From Oceanobacillus iheyensis HTE831 (GTDB taxonomy: Bacteria > Bacillota > Bacilli > Bacillales > Amphibacillaceae), in NCBI RefSeq assembly GCF_000011245.1, contig NC_004193.1:2954501-3018500 (forward strand): a DNA stretch of 64,000 nt. Direction: 5' to 3'. Every line of letters begins with the position of its first letter. Position 1 is the stretch's first letter. The notes beneath the pieces were generated by a model that saw only the letters and a program-made list of their open reading frames with translations, was not told the origin of the DNA and did no database searches. Shown in pieces: positions 17,863 to 27,147 of this stretch. The position numbers and the translations under genes are program-made.

Positions 17863-18060
17863 ATCAATAATCTCCTCTAATGAAGCAGTTATATTTATTT
17901 ACTTAGTTCAATCTCAAAATTAAAGGTATTAGTAAGCATATCTTATTTAAATTCCTAATAGACAACGCAATGCAAAATGATATAAAAGTACATATTATTA
18001 GATTTCAGAAATAAGTATTGATAACAAGATAGATAATTGGATAAATATTCATTTTTATCA
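17863..18060. other. AT-rich gap upstream of ugd
   Basis: No gene is seen. The stretch holds the AGAGGAG ribosome site of ugd and AT-rich sequence that may carry its promoter; no clear -35/-10 pair was found. It adjoins a protease remnant at 18061-18166. Confidence 0.4.
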
Positions 18061-18166
18061 CAAATAGTTTCCATTGGATCGTTGTCGTCAAAAACAAAAT
18101 CATATCCTTTTAAACATTATTCAGATGCGAGTGATTACAATCAATTCCTGTGTCAATGACACTTAC
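18061..18166 (-). pseudogene. Decayed fragment of a subtilisin-like (S8) protease
   Basis: Reading the minus strand from 18166 gives VSVIDTGIDCNHSHLNN, which matches the catalytic-Asp motif of subtilases. It is then interrupted by a stop and continues one frame over as KGYDFVFDDNDPME, the stretch that normally follows in these proteases. The His motif (HGTHVAG) and the rest are missing. It is a small frameshifted relic inside the gap between the flippase and ugd genes. Confidence 0.5.
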
Positions 18167-18218
18167 TTATTTCCTTCACCATTCTATCTTTCTTCATGAA
18201 AGTAGTAATGCCTTTTCA

Positions 18219-19481
18219 TTAACTTTTCCCATAAGCAAACTTCATTATGGAGAAAAAGTAAATTATATAAACTAACGAAAAAACTGTTGTTATTGATAAC
18301 AAATACTGATTAATATTAAAATGCAAAAATTTTGAAAGAATAAAGCAACCGATTGAAGATATTATAAACAAAAGTTGAAGCATAAGTTCTAATTGTTGTT
18401 TTTTGACTACTTGTAAACCGTAAGCAACCGTATTTACTACAAATCTGATTCCAAACATAGGAGCCAAAATTTGAACATAGACTCCAGCTTCTTTCCAACC
18501 TTGACCAAAAGCAATTTCAAATGCCAGTGGTGAAAAGAAATACAATATTAAAACCATAGGAATAGAAATTAAAAATAATATAATACTCGTTCTTTTAAAG
18601 CTTTTTATAAACATACCAGTTTGGTCATACTCTCTTGAGGCTTCTTGAAAAAAAACCTTTGCAATATTATTACTCATTATTGTAAGAGGCAACCCCAAAA
18701 ATTTATAAGATATAGAATAGAATCCTAGTACAGCTAATCCAAACAAAGATTCAATAAAAAGCGATATAGATGCATAAGAAAAACGATTAGCAAAAGTCGC
18801 TGGAGCTGAATAAATTGGTAAACGATAATGACTTTTCATAACATCAATCATTTCATACTTGTTAGACACAAAAATATCCTTCATTTTAGATCTCATAGTC
18901 ATTGATTGCTTTTTAAGCCCTGCTAACATTCCAACTGTATGAGAGAATAATAATCCTAAAACACCAAGTTTTAAAATTCCTAAAACCACAGAACCAATAT
19001 TTTGTGTTAATGATTTCATTACATAAACAGAAGTCATTACTTTATATTCTTTATAGCGATTATTATAAGATTCAAGTACTCTCATTAACCCATTAACTAT
19101 TAACAAAACAAAGATAAAAATAATTGCATAAGAATAGTTTTGATATTCAGTTTTTATTATAAAGTAATAAGATCCGTAACCAATTGCAAATATTAAACTC
19201 AATACAATTGTAATAAGAAAAGATAATTTTATAAGTGGAAATAGCCTTTTTTTATTTGGCTCAGTAACAATTGCAATATCATATCTCGCGCATATGATAC
19301 CTCCAAATATACCTTCAGCAGTTAATATTAATGCATATACTCCCAGCTCTTCTGGAGAATATATTCTTGTTAATAGTGGAGCTACTAATATAGTTAAAGC
19401 TTGTGCAAATATTGAACCCGTTATTAATGTTATAATTGACTTATAAAATCCTTCATTAAAAATCTTTTTAATTTTATTCAT
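18219..19481 (-). CDS. Wzx-like polysaccharide flippase
   Basis: A 420-residue polytopic protein with about 12-14 hydrophobic segments. It begins with a short basic N-terminus and GSIFAQALTILVAPLLTRIYSPEELG, the hallmark of the oligosaccharide flippase (MOP superfamily) N-terminal segment. YSPEELGVYALILT and RYDIAIVTEP are further family features. It should move the lipid-linked repeat unit across the membrane for the Wzy-like polymerase encoded at 21.3-22.7 kb. It overlaps the upstream glycosyltransferase gene by 8 bases. Confidence 0.85.
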   Translation of the reverse strand: MNKIKKIFNEGFYKSIITLITGSIFAQALTILVAPLLTRIYSPEELGVYALILTAEGIFGGIICARYDIAIVTEPNKKRLFPLIKLSFLITIVLSLIFAIGYGSYYFIIKTEYQNYSYAIIFIFVLLIVNGLMRVLESYNNRYKEYKVMTSVYVMKSLTQNIGSVVLGILKLGVLGLLFSHTVGMLAGLKKQSMTMRSKMKDIFVSNKYEMIDVMKSHYRLPIYSAPATFANRFSYASISLFIESLFGLAVLGFYSISYKFLGLPLTIMSNNIAKVFFQEASREYDQTGMFIKSFKRTSIILFLISIPMVLILYFFSPLAFEIAFGQGWKEAGVYVQILAPMFGIRFVVNTVAYGLQVVKKQQLELMLQLLFIISSIGCFILSKFLHFNINQYLLSITTVFSLVYIIYFFSIMKFAYGKS

Positions 19482-20703
19482 AATAGTACTTTTCTTCCTG
19501 TATTATTGAGCGAATATTCGAGTAATATTTTTTTGATAAAGAAATATCACTTAATTGACTAACCGTCTGTTTAGCGTTATGTTTAATTCTCATTTGTTCA
19601 TTAGGACTCAAATTCATTACTTTGTAAATTGTCTGATAAATGGCATTTTCATTAGTAGACTCCGTCAAGAATCCATTCTCACCATCTAATATTATCCCAT
19701 CAATACCTTGTCCCCTTGTAGCTATTACAATACAGCCTGCTGCCATAGCTTCTAAATACACAAGCCCTAATGTTTCTTTAATACTAACCATAATAAAAAT
19801 ATCTTGATCTTGCATTATTTTAAAAGTTTTATTTCTACTTACTCTACCTACAAATTTAATTCTTTCAGATATGCCTAAATCTAAAGATAAGTTTTTAATA
19901 TTTTCCTTTTCTTCTCCCTCACCTACAATAGTGAAAGAATATGCTAAACTTTTATTAATTTCTTTTAAGGCCAAAACAGATTTAGCAACATTTTTATTAC
20001 TATCTAACCTACCAGCGTACATCAGTTTAATATCTTCTTTTGTGTTATAAGTAGAATTAGATAATTTTACTTTTAAATATTCCTCTGGTATGCCTGATAA
20101 ACACATAAATGACTTATTCTTAGTTCCTATTAGTTTTTCAAATTCCTTTTTAATAATATATGATCTAAAACCTATAGCATCATATTTTTCAAAGTATTCT
20201 TTCCAAAAAGGTAGAGAATATCTATTCTTAATATTCTTAATATCAAATGAATGAATTATAGCTATTTTCTTAGGAAGTATATCCATATTTATCATTAAAT
20301 CCTTATAATAACTAGGAAAATGTACTACCCCTATTTCAGGACTAAATTGTTCATTTTCAAAATATTCAAATAAAATCTCGGCATATTTTTTATTAAAATA
20401 CGATAGAGTTTTTATAGATTTAGGTAGCAGTAGCAGATACTCTAAAAAAAGAATATGGTTTCCGTAATCATCTTTGTATAGGTAGTTTTTATAGTTCGAT
20501 TTTACTGGCAACACTTTTAGAATTTGTCTCCATGCATCTTTAAATCCATGCATAAATGAATGTACTATAAGAATATCATTAGAATTAGTAAACTCTTTCA
20601 ATAAGTAATATACTGCCTTTGTATCCTCAAACAAGTCATCTCTATGTTTTATTGGATAAAATGGTGTAATTATAGTAATTCTATTCTTCTTATTTTTTTC
20701 CAT
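19474..20703 (-). CDS. Glycosyltransferase family 4-like protein
   Basis: A 409-residue GT-B protein. Its C-terminal half carries the nucleotide-sugar site: LMYAGRLDSNKNVAKSV, FTIVGEGEEKENIKNL, IKFVGRV and the E-x7-E motif ETLGLVYLEAMAAGCIVIAT. The N-terminal ~180 residues are poorly conserved acceptor-domain sequence. It overlaps both neighbours (the acetyltransferase upstream and the flippase downstream), so it belongs to the exopolysaccharide transcript. Sugar specificity cannot be told. Confidence 0.82.
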   Translation of the reverse strand: MEKNKKNRITIITPFYPIKHRDDLFEDTKAVYYLLKEFTNSNDILIVHSFMHGFKDAWRQILKVLPVKSNYKNYLYKDDYGNHILFLEYLLLLPKSIKTLSYFNKKYAEILFEYFENEQFSPEIGVVHFPSYYKDLMINMDILPKKIAIIHSFDIKNIKNRYSLPFWKEYFEKYDAIGFRSYIIKKEFEKLIGTKNKSFMCLSGIPEEYLKVKLSNSTYNTKEDIKLMYAGRLDSNKNVAKSVLALKEINKSLAYSFTIVGEGEEKENIKNLSLDLGISERIKFVGRVSRNKTFKIMQDQDIFIMVSIKETLGLVYLEAMAAGCIVIATRGQGIDGIILDGENGFLTESTNENAIYQTIYKVMNLSPNEQMRIKHNAKQTVSQLSDISLSKKYYSNIRSIIQEEKYYYE

Positions 20704-21262
20704 TTAAATCTAACCTTCTTAAAATTTTTGCGGGGTTACCTGCAATTATACAGTGGCCATCTGGAAAACTCTTAGTGACTACTGATCCAGCTCCGACAAT
20801 AGTTCCTTCTCCTAAATATGTCCCAGGTAGTATAGTAGAGTTCATACCTATCCAACATCCTTTTCCTATAGTAATTTCCTTTGCTTCCTCATGTTTTTCT
20901 AGGTCACCAATTTTATGATTTTGTGTAATTAATCCCACATTAGGAGCAATATATGTTCCTTCACCTATAATAATTTTCCCTTGAAAACTTTGGTAATAGC
21001 AACCAAAATTTTGAAAGTTATTCATGTCATTAGGGCTAAATATAATATTACGATGATCCCCCACATTATTTCTATGTGATACAGGAAAAGGAATTTTTCT
21101 ATTATACCCAATTATTTTTTGCATAATAATACAACGCCAGCACCACCGCCAACCTTTTGAAGAATTATCAAACCAACGACCTTTTAAATATTTTTTATCA
21201 TAAACGAATGACATAATTATTCTAGATATTACTATAAAAAGTTTGATGAGTATATTCTTCAA
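20690..21262 (-). CDS. Hexapeptide-repeat (left-handed beta-helix) acetyltransferase
   Basis: The 190-residue product carries hexapeptide repeats from about residue 95 on (IIGEGTYIAPNVGLITQNH, IGKGCWIGMNSTILPGTYLG, GTIVGAGSVVTKSFPDG and the closing AGNPAKILR). This is the fold of serine/maltose/virginiamycin-type O-acetyltransferases. The N-terminus has a hydrophobic segment, so it may be membrane-associated. It overlaps both flanking genes. It probably O-acetylates the exopolysaccharide repeat unit or a precursor. Confidence 0.82.
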   Translation of the reverse strand: MKNILIKLFIVISRIIMSFVYDKKYLKGRWFDNSSKGWRWCWRCIIMQKIIGYNRKIPFPVSHRNNVGDHRNIIFSPNDMNNFQNFGCYYQSFQGKIIIGEGTYIAPNVGLITQNHKIGDLEKHEEAKEITIGKGCWIGMNSTILPGTYLGEGTIVGAGSVVTKSFPDGHCIIAGNPAKILRRLDLNGKK

Positions 21263-22698
21263 TTATAATTTCTCCTTTCCATATTCCCAATAAATTTACT
21301 ATTGTTTAATTCTTTTATTCTCAATCTTTTTTTTTCTAACATATAAATATAAATTATTATTACAAGTAATAGTACAACATCTAGTCTATTTCGCATTATC
21401 GCAGATAAATCAGAGTTGTTAAGTATACCTATCATTGAAAAAGAAATTCTATAAAGTAGAATAGTTATAGCGATATTACCTTTAAAAAAATAAAATACTT
21501 TATCTAACATACGAAGAAGTCGTCCTATCACAAAACACATTGGTAATAATGAAATATATCCGAATTGATAAAAATTGAAAGTCAAAAAATCAACTGGTAT
21601 TCCTCCAGTAGTATTTACTCCTAAAAAAGCACCATAAGCCTCTGTATTAAAAGTAGATACTGAGGTAATTGCCTCTTTACTCAAGCCAAATAAACTTAAT
21701 AGCGAACTTGGTATCATTGTAAATGGCCATATAACATAATCATACATATACCGAAATCCAGAGAAGTCTATTAACTCATATCTTAATGAAAAATTAGCAA
21801 ATGGATAACTGAATTCTTTTAAAAACTGACTAATATAATTCTCACTTTGCTCTATTTCATAATACCCATAAGCTAAATATTGAAATATTGCATCTAAATA
21901 AGAAAGTAAAAATAAACCTAAGCCGAATAAAAGCACTAAACCAAACATTCCTCTTTTTTTAATTTTACCAATCACAAAAAAGAATGGTAAAAAGAAAATT
22001 ATAAGGGGAGCTCTTCCTTGATTATATAATAGATATAAAACTGCAAAAAATAATGATATAAAAAACATGAATATCATTATTTTATCTTTTTTCATACGAT
22101 ATAAAAACAAATACAAATAAGGCGGAATTAAAATTACCACCGAGAGTGTAATTAGTTGTAAATAACTAGAGTTAATATATTCAGTAGGTGATTTATCTAA
22201 GCCTCTAGTCATAGAACCTAAAGCTAAATAGTTCTTCAAAGAACCAACTTCAATGATTAGCAATACTATACTAAGTATACCAACTAGAAATATAGTATTT
22301 GTAATTAGTTTAACTCTTTTATATAATAAATTGTTATCTATTAAACTTCTTTTATAGGCTTCCTTGAATTCAATGTTACCTGTAGACTTAAATCTTATAT
22401 GATACGATGTAATAATTATAAGTAAACAAATAGAACTGATTAAGAAATTAAAGAAGATTTCACTATCACTCATCCTATTTAAAAGAATTGTAAACAGTGA
22501 AGTATTATCTCTATAAGATTTGAAGAATGTTTGAATAAACGGTACCAAAAAATAAAATATAGAGAATGTTAAAACAAAAATACTTAATCCATTAAAACCA
22601 TATTTAGATATAATTTTTTTTACAAATAAGTATATAAGAACAAATATGCAAATATAAATTATAAAAGCCGAATAAGAAAATATACTTTCAATTACCAT
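21259..22698 (-). CDS. Wzy-like O-antigen/polysaccharide polymerase
   Basis: A roughly 480-residue protein with about 11-12 hydrophobic segments and a large loop between two of them near residues 300-360 (FSYPFANFSLRYELIDFSG and later). The topology and position fit an oligosaccharide-repeat polymerase, and no other gene in the cluster can fill this role. Sequence conservation in this family is low, so the call rests mainly on topology and context. ATG 22698 is preferred (GGAG six bases upstream) over the TTG 12 bases earlier. The stop overlaps the acetyltransferase start. Confidence 0.7.
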   Translation of the reverse strand: MVIESIFSYSAFIIYICIFVLIYLFVKKIISKYGFNGLSIFVLTFSIFYFLVPFIQTFFKSYRDNTSLFTILLNRMSDSEIFFNFLISSICLLIIITSYHIRFKSTGNIEFKEAYKRSLIDNNLLYKRVKLITNTIFLVGILSIVLLIIEVGSLKNYLALGSMTRGLDKSPTEYINSSYLQLITLSVVILIPPYLYLFLYRMKKDKIMIFMFFISLFFAVLYLLYNQGRAPLIIFFLPFFFVIGKIKKRGMFGLVLLFGLGLFLLSYLDAIFQYLAYGYYEIEQSENYISQFLKEFSYPFANFSLRYELIDFSGFRYMYDYVIWPFTMIPSSLLSLFGLSKEAITSVSTFNTEAYGAFLGVNTTGGIPVDFLTFNFYQFGYISLLPMCFVIGRLLRMLDKVFYFFKGNIAITILLYRISFSMIGILNNSDLSAIMRNRLDVVLLLVIIIYIYMLEKKRLRIKELNNSKFIGNMERRNYN

Positions 22699-22724
22699 AA
22701 TTAACTCCAATCAAAACATAAATA

Positions 22725-23636
22725 TTAAAGATTAAATCCATAGCTCTTTTTAAACATTCGGCGATATCCTAAATGAGTGAAATACTTAAAGATATCAATC
22801 AAACTAACATCCTCGTTTTTAACCATGCTATATCCTGCTTTAAAATCTCTGATGGTTAATACTTTATAACGAAATAATTGAAGATTAATTATCTTATAAA
22901 ATTTTACTTTCTCTACTTCTGATAGTTCATCTATTTGTAATTTAAATGTAGATAAATAATGATTTGTGATTTTATCCATATTAAAAAATCTTTTAGTAGA
23001 GTGCCTATGATAAATAAGTCCCATTTCATCAACATAAGCCAATTTATATTTTTTTAATAACCTCACAGTAAACTCAATATCTTGATTTCTTTGAAAGCTT
23101 TCATCAAACCCGCCTAACTCATTAAATACTTCTCTACGTAACATTAAGTTTGAACCAGCCTGAATAAACAAATTTCTACAAAGTTCATCAAAATATAAAT
23201 TACCTTCCTTTTTTTCAGCACAAACTGTATCAATCTTCCCATTTTTTAATCTTTTATATTTTGTGTAGCAAGCACCCCAACTACTATCTAGTTTTTCTAA
23301 CCTATTAACCTGCGCTTCTACTTTACTTGGTAAGAACTCATCATCATCATCCAACAACATAATATATTCTCCTTTGGAGTTTTGAAAAGCTGTATTTCTA
23401 GCTGCTGATCCATTCTTATTATACTCATGTTTAATATATTTCACTTTTGAATTTTTTTTATATCCTAGCATTACCCCCTCAGTTTCTAACCTTTCATCTG
23501 TATTAGGATTATTATCGTCTACAACTATGACTTCAATATTAGTATAAGTCTGATTTAATACAGAATCAATTGCCCTTGATAGTGTTAGAGGTCTTTGGTA
23601 AGTAGGAATTAAAATACTAACTAATTTAGTTTTCAT
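22725..23636 (-). CDS. Family 2 glycosyltransferase
   Basis: A 303-residue GT-A enzyme. VSILIPTYQRPLTLSRAIDS opens the nucleotide-binding domain. VIVVDDNNPN and LLDDDDEFLP give the Asp-rich metal site, and GGFDESFQRNQDIEFTVRLL holds the catalytic-base region. It adds one sugar to the lipid-linked repeat unit. It lies between the polymerase gene and a family 4 transferase gene with short spacers on the same strand. Donor and acceptor are unknown. Confidence 0.88.
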   Translation of the reverse strand: MKTKLVSILIPTYQRPLTLSRAIDSVLNQTYTNIEVIVVDDNNPNTDERLETEGVMLGYKKNSKVKYIKHEYNKNGSAARNTAFQNSKGEYIMLLDDDDEFLPSKVEAQVNRLEKLDSSWGACYTKYKRLKNGKIDTVCAEKKEGNLYFDELCRNLFIQAGSNLMLRREVFNELGGFDESFQRNQDIEFTVRLLKKYKLAYVDEMGLIYHRHSTKRFFNMDKITNHYLSTFKLQIDELSEVEKVKFYKIINLQLFRYKVLTIRDFKAGYSMVKNEDVSLIDIFKYFTHLGYRRMFKKSYGFNL

Positions 23637-23660
23637 CCTATATCACATCATTTCAAGTTA

Positions 23661-24749
23661 TTATTTTATTTTTCCAATCATATTTAAATACATGTTAACA
23701 ATTATTTTTCGATCAAATTCTTTTTCTGCTTTCCTTCTTCCTGAAACTCCCATCGATTTTTGAGCCTCAAAATCTAACTCTAAAAATTGTTCAACCTTAG
23801 CTATCAAGTCTTGACTATTTTCTTGTTCTACTATAAAACCATTAACTTTATCATCAACAATCTCACGGCAACCACTTCTATTAGTAGTTATAATTGGTCT
23901 TCCTGCTGCAGCACTTTCTAATAACACATTAGACATTCCTTCAGGATAATAACTTGGATGGATCGTACAATGTATATCTTTCAAAATTTCTCTAATATCT
24001 TCTATTATATTGTGATTTATTATAATTCCTTTTTTTTGATATTCGTCTAATTTATTCTTATAATTCTCTTCATTGAATCCACAAACATGAAATCTTGTTT
24101 GCGGGTATTTATCTCTTATAAACTTTGCTGTTTCTAAATATTCATCAATCCCTTTTTGTTTCATTATTCTTGATATAAAAACAAAGTCAACCGTCTTTTG
24201 AACAGGGTAATCTAATATTCTAAAATAATCTAGATTTACACCAGAACCTGGTAAGAGAATATGCTTATTAGTAGCAATTCTATTTCTCTTAAAGAAATTC
24301 ATGTTTTCTTCATTTTGAAAGAATAATGTGTTCACTTTCTTTAAGGAAAATTTATATAACATAGTTGTAATCTTCTGCATCAGCCCACCATTTTCAACAG
24401 CTGTACCTAAACCAGTAATATTAGCAATATACGGGACGTCTAACAAGCTACATGCTATGCCCCCATAAACATTTGGTTTAATAGTGTAAGTTAAAACTAC
24501 ATTGGGATTAATTTCCCTAATTATTTTTTTATAATGTAAAATTAATCTAATATCAGTAACAGGATTTTTCCCCCTTCTACTTACAGACGTGTCAACAATC
24601 TTGCAACCCATACTTTCAAATTTTGTTATATATTTATCAACTGGAGAGGATATGTATACCTCATATTCTTCCTCTAATAATCTCTCAATTAACTCTCTCC
24701 TAAAATTGTATAAACCCATTCCGAAGTTAGCAAGAATCAATACTCTCAT
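23661..24749 (-). CDS. Family 4 glycosyltransferase (PglA/EpsD-like)
   Basis: From ATG 24749 the product is 362 residues, starting MRVLILANFGMGLYNFRREL. This start overlaps the upstream stop as ATGA; a longer frame upstream is only the tail region of the neighbouring gene. The GT-B donor site is seen in VFVSRIMKQKGIDEYLE-like sequence and HPSYYPEGMSNVLLESAAAGRPIITT. PNVVLTYTIKPNVYGG and NITGLGTA are typical of transferases that add the second sugar after a bacillosamine-type primer. The call as PglA/EpsD-like rests on similarity and context. Confidence 0.82.
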   Translation of the reverse strand: MRVLILANFGMGLYNFRRELIERLLEEEYEVYISSPVDKYITKFESMGCKIVDTSVSRRGKNPVTDIRLILHYKKIIREINPNVVLTYTIKPNVYGGIACSLLDVPYIANITGLGTAVENGGLMQKITTMLYKFSLKKVNTLFFQNEENMNFFKRNRIATNKHILLPGSGVNLDYFRILDYPVQKTVDFVFISRIMKQKGIDEYLETAKFIRDKYPQTRFHVCGFNEENYKNKLDEYQKKGIIINHNIIEDIREILKDIHCTIHPSYYPEGMSNVLLESAAAGRPIITTNRSGCREIVDDKVNGFIVEQENSQDLIAKVEQFLELDFEAQKSMGVSGRRKAEKEFDRKIIVNMYLNMIGKIK

Positions 24750-25372
24750 GTTGAAATTCTCCTTGTAGGTACACCTACATATGTACCGCTTTCTTTTATA
24801 TTTTCTTTTACAAATGAATTGGCTCCGATAATACATTCTTTTGTAATGTCTACATTGTTATTAACAATAGATCCTATACCAAGCCAAGAACTTTTTCCAA
24901 TTATTACAGTTCCTGCTAAATGTACTCCCGGAGAAATATGAACAAAGTCACCAATACAATTGTCGTGATCTATAGTTGCACCGGTATTGATAATGCATCC
25001 CTTACCAATCTTTGTACAACTATTAATTACTGTACCTGCCATCACTACTGATCCTTTTCCAATGTTTACATTGAAACCTATTACAGCATCAGGATGAATC
25101 AAGGTTGCTACTGTTGCGTCAAGAAACTCTAATTGATTATAAATATTCTCCCTAACATTATTATTACCTATCCCAACAACGATTTGATAATCATTAATAT
25201 AATTTACAAAATCACTGGAAATTCCAATTACTTTTAGACCTATACAATTGTTAATTGATTGATTATCATCCAAAAATGCAATTTCATCCCATTGATTCAT
25301 TTTTTTAGCGATATCCGCTATTACTTTACCATGACCACTAGCACCAATAATCAACAATTTTTTATTACTCAT
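24746..25372 (-). CDS. epsM: UDP-4-amino-sugar N-acetyltransferase (PglD/EpsM-like)
   Basis: The N-terminal Rossmann-like half (KLLIIGASGHGKVIADIAKK, AFLDDN, VVGIGNNNVRENIY) is followed by hexapeptide repeats (IGFNVNIGKGSVVMAGTVIN, TGATIDHDNCIGDFVHISPG with the catalytic His, and ANSFVKENI). This architecture is that of PglD, NeuD and EpsM. It should acetylate the 4-amino group of the UDP-sugar made by the aminotransferase to give UDP-diacetylbacillosamine. ATG 25372 has AAAAGGA upstream and overlaps the sugar-transferase stop, so I prefer it to earlier in-frame ATGs. Confidence 0.85.
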   Translation of the reverse strand: MSNKKLLIIGASGHGKVIADIAKKMNQWDEIAFLDDNQSINNCIGLKVIGISSDFVNYINDYQIVVGIGNNNVRENIYNQLEFLDATVATLIHPDAVIGFNVNIGKGSVVMAGTVINSCTKIGKGCIINTGATIDHDNCIGDFVHISPGVHLAGTVIIGKSSWLGIGSIVNNNVDITKECIIGANSFVKENIKESGTYVGVPTRRIST

Positions 25373-26012
25373 TATAAAACTTTTCCTTTTCATTCCCTTG
25401 AAATGGTTCAATCGTAGCAGTAGTTTCAGAATTTATACCTTCACGTATAAAGACCTTTTTAAAAGTTAAAAAAAATACCTTGCAATCTAATAAAAAGCTA
25501 ATATTATCAACATATTGAACATCAAAATCAAACTTTTGTTTCCAAACTATTGCATTTCTACCATTTATTTGGGCTAAACCAGATAAGCCTGGCCTAACCT
25601 CATGTCTTCTCTTTTGTTGCTCATTATATAATGGGAGATATCGAATTAATAAAGGGCGTGGACCAATAATAGACATATCACCTTTTACAATATTAATCAA
25701 TTCGGGTAATTCATCTAATGAAGTTGATCTTAAAAATTTACCAAATCTACATAACCTATCACTATCAGGAAGTAGTTCACCATGTTCATCTTTTGCATTT
25801 GTCATTGTCCGAAACTTATACATCGTAAATATTCTCTCGTCTAACCCAGGTCTCTCTTGTTTAAATAAAACAGGAGAACCTAACTTTAATCTAACCAGAA
25901 TGGTAACTATTAGCAGTATTGGACTTAATATAACGATTGCAATAGACGATAGAATAAAGTCTAGAAGTCTCTTGACATACTTTTGGTATACACCTTTTGT
26001 ATCTTGATTCAT
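25365..26012 (-). CDS. epsL: Undecaprenyl-phosphate sugar-1-phosphate transferase (PglC/EpsL-like)
   Basis: A roughly 215-residue monotopic bacterial sugar transferase. One N-terminal hydrophobic segment (FILSSIAIVILSPILLIVTI) is followed by FKQERPGLDERIFTMYKFRTM, LRSTSLDELPELINIVKGDMS with the catalytic Asp-Glu, and GPRPLLIRYLP and RPGLSGLAQINGRN. It loads the first sugar phosphate, presumably diacetylbacillosamine phosphate, onto the lipid carrier. ATG 26012 follows a GGGGG ribosome site and overlaps the aminotransferase stop by one base; a GTG 12 bases earlier is inside that site. Confidence 0.9.
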   Translation of the reverse strand: MNQDTKGVYQKYVKRLLDFILSSIAIVILSPILLIVTILVRLKLGSPVLFKQERPGLDERIFTMYKFRTMTNAKDEHGELLPDSDRLCRFGKFLRSTSLDELPELINIVKGDMSIIGPRPLLIRYLPLYNEQQKRRHEVRPGLSGLAQINGRNAIVWKQKFDFDVQYVDNISFLLDCKVFFLTFKKVFIREGINSETTATIEPFQGNEKEKFYNE

Positions 26013-27127
26013 TATTTCCCCCACCCCCCTTTAATTATATCAACCACTTTACCTAGTTCTTCATCCGTCATCTTAGTATCGCTTGGCAAGCAAACACCAT
26101 TCTCGAACAATTTCTCTGAGACCCCTTCTCCAATAAAATCATATTTTTCAAAGAATGGTTGCATATGCATGGGTTTCCAAACCGGTCTTGACTCAATATT
26201 TTCAAATTCCAATGCATTAAATATATCAATCGGTCTAACACTTCCAGTTAATTGTATAGAACTCAGCCAGTAATTTGGGTTATCCCACTCATTTTCTGGC
26301 ATAAATTTAATACCTTCCAATTGTCCTAACTCACTTTTATAAAAATCATATATGTACTTTTTCTTTTCTACTCGTTTATCTAATACTTTGAGTTGTCCTC
26401 TTCCAATTCCTGCAGATATATTACTCATTCTATAATTATAACCTAACTCACTGTGCTGATAATGACGTGCTTGGTCTCGAGATTGTGTAGCCCAAAAACG
26501 CGTTTTCGCAATTTTTTCTCGATTGTTAGAAACAAGCATCCCACCACCAGAAGTGGTGATAATCTTATTTCCATTAAATGAGAAGATGCCGTAATCGCCA
26601 AAAGTCCCTGTATGCTTACCTTTATAGTAAGTACCTAAAGACTCTGCAGCATCTTCTATTACAGCTACATTATGCTTATTACAAACTTCCATAACTCTAT
26701 CCATATCAGCAGATAAGCCATACAAATGAACAACAATAACTGCTTTAACTCCTGGATATTTTCTAAAAGCTTCTTCTAATGCTTCAGGGTCCATATTCCA
26801 TGATTTTTCATCACTATCAATAAATACAGGTGTTGCGTTTTGATAAATAATTGGATTGGCACTTGCTGAAAAAGTAAGTGTAGTACAAAAAACAATATCT
26901 CCTTCACCCACCCCTGCAGCTTTCAAGGCCAAGTGAATTGCTGCAGTTCCAGAAGAAAGGGCTGCAGCAGATTTTATTCCTACTTTATTTGCAAGTTCTA
27001 TTTCAAATTGATTAACGTTTTCTCCAAGTGGAGCAATCCAATTTGTATCAAAAGCTTCTTTCACATATTCTTGTTCATATCCTTCATCACTCATATGAGG
27101 TGATGATAAAAATATCCGCTCTCTCAT
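26012..27127 (-). CDS. epsN: UDP-sugar 4-aminotransferase (PglE/EpsN-like, DegT family)
   Basis: A roughly 371-residue PLP enzyme: ALSSGTAAIHLALKAAGVG, VIVVHLYGLSADMD, VIEDAAESLGTYYKGKHTGT and the PLP Lys in FSFNGNKIITTSGGGM. It should convert the UDP-4-keto sugar produced by the EpsC-like dehydratase to the 4-amino sugar. Aligned with B. subtilis EpsN, whose N-terminus as I recall it reads HKKIYLSPPHMS, the start is ATG 27127 (RERIFLSSPHMS). The ATG 12 bases upstream is only three bases from the ribosome site. Confidence 0.9.
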   Translation of the reverse strand: MRERIFLSSPHMSDEGYEQEYVKEAFDTNWIAPLGENVNQFEIELANKVGIKSAAALSSGTAAIHLALKAAGVGEGDIVFCTTLTFSASANPIIYQNATPVFIDSDEKSWNMDPEALEEAFRKYPGVKAVIVVHLYGLSADMDRVMEVCNKHNVAVIEDAAESLGTYYKGKHTGTFGDYGIFSFNGNKIITTSGGGMLVSNNREKIAKTRFWATQSRDQARHYQHSELGYNYRMSNISAGIGRGQLKVLDKRVEKKKYIYDFYKSELGQLEGIKFMPENEWDNPNYWLSSIQLTGSVRPIDIFNALEFENIESRPVWKPMHMQPFFEKYDFIGEGVSEKLFENGVCLPSDTKMTDEELGKVVDIIKGGWGK

Positions 27128-27147
27128 GGTTGCATACACCCTTCTAT

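Noticed and set aside
24750..24836. Longer start of the family 4 glycosyltransferase
   Set aside because: The extension is a Lys/Arg/Cys-rich read-through of the acetyltransferase gene; the ATGA overlap gives the expected MRVLILANFG start.
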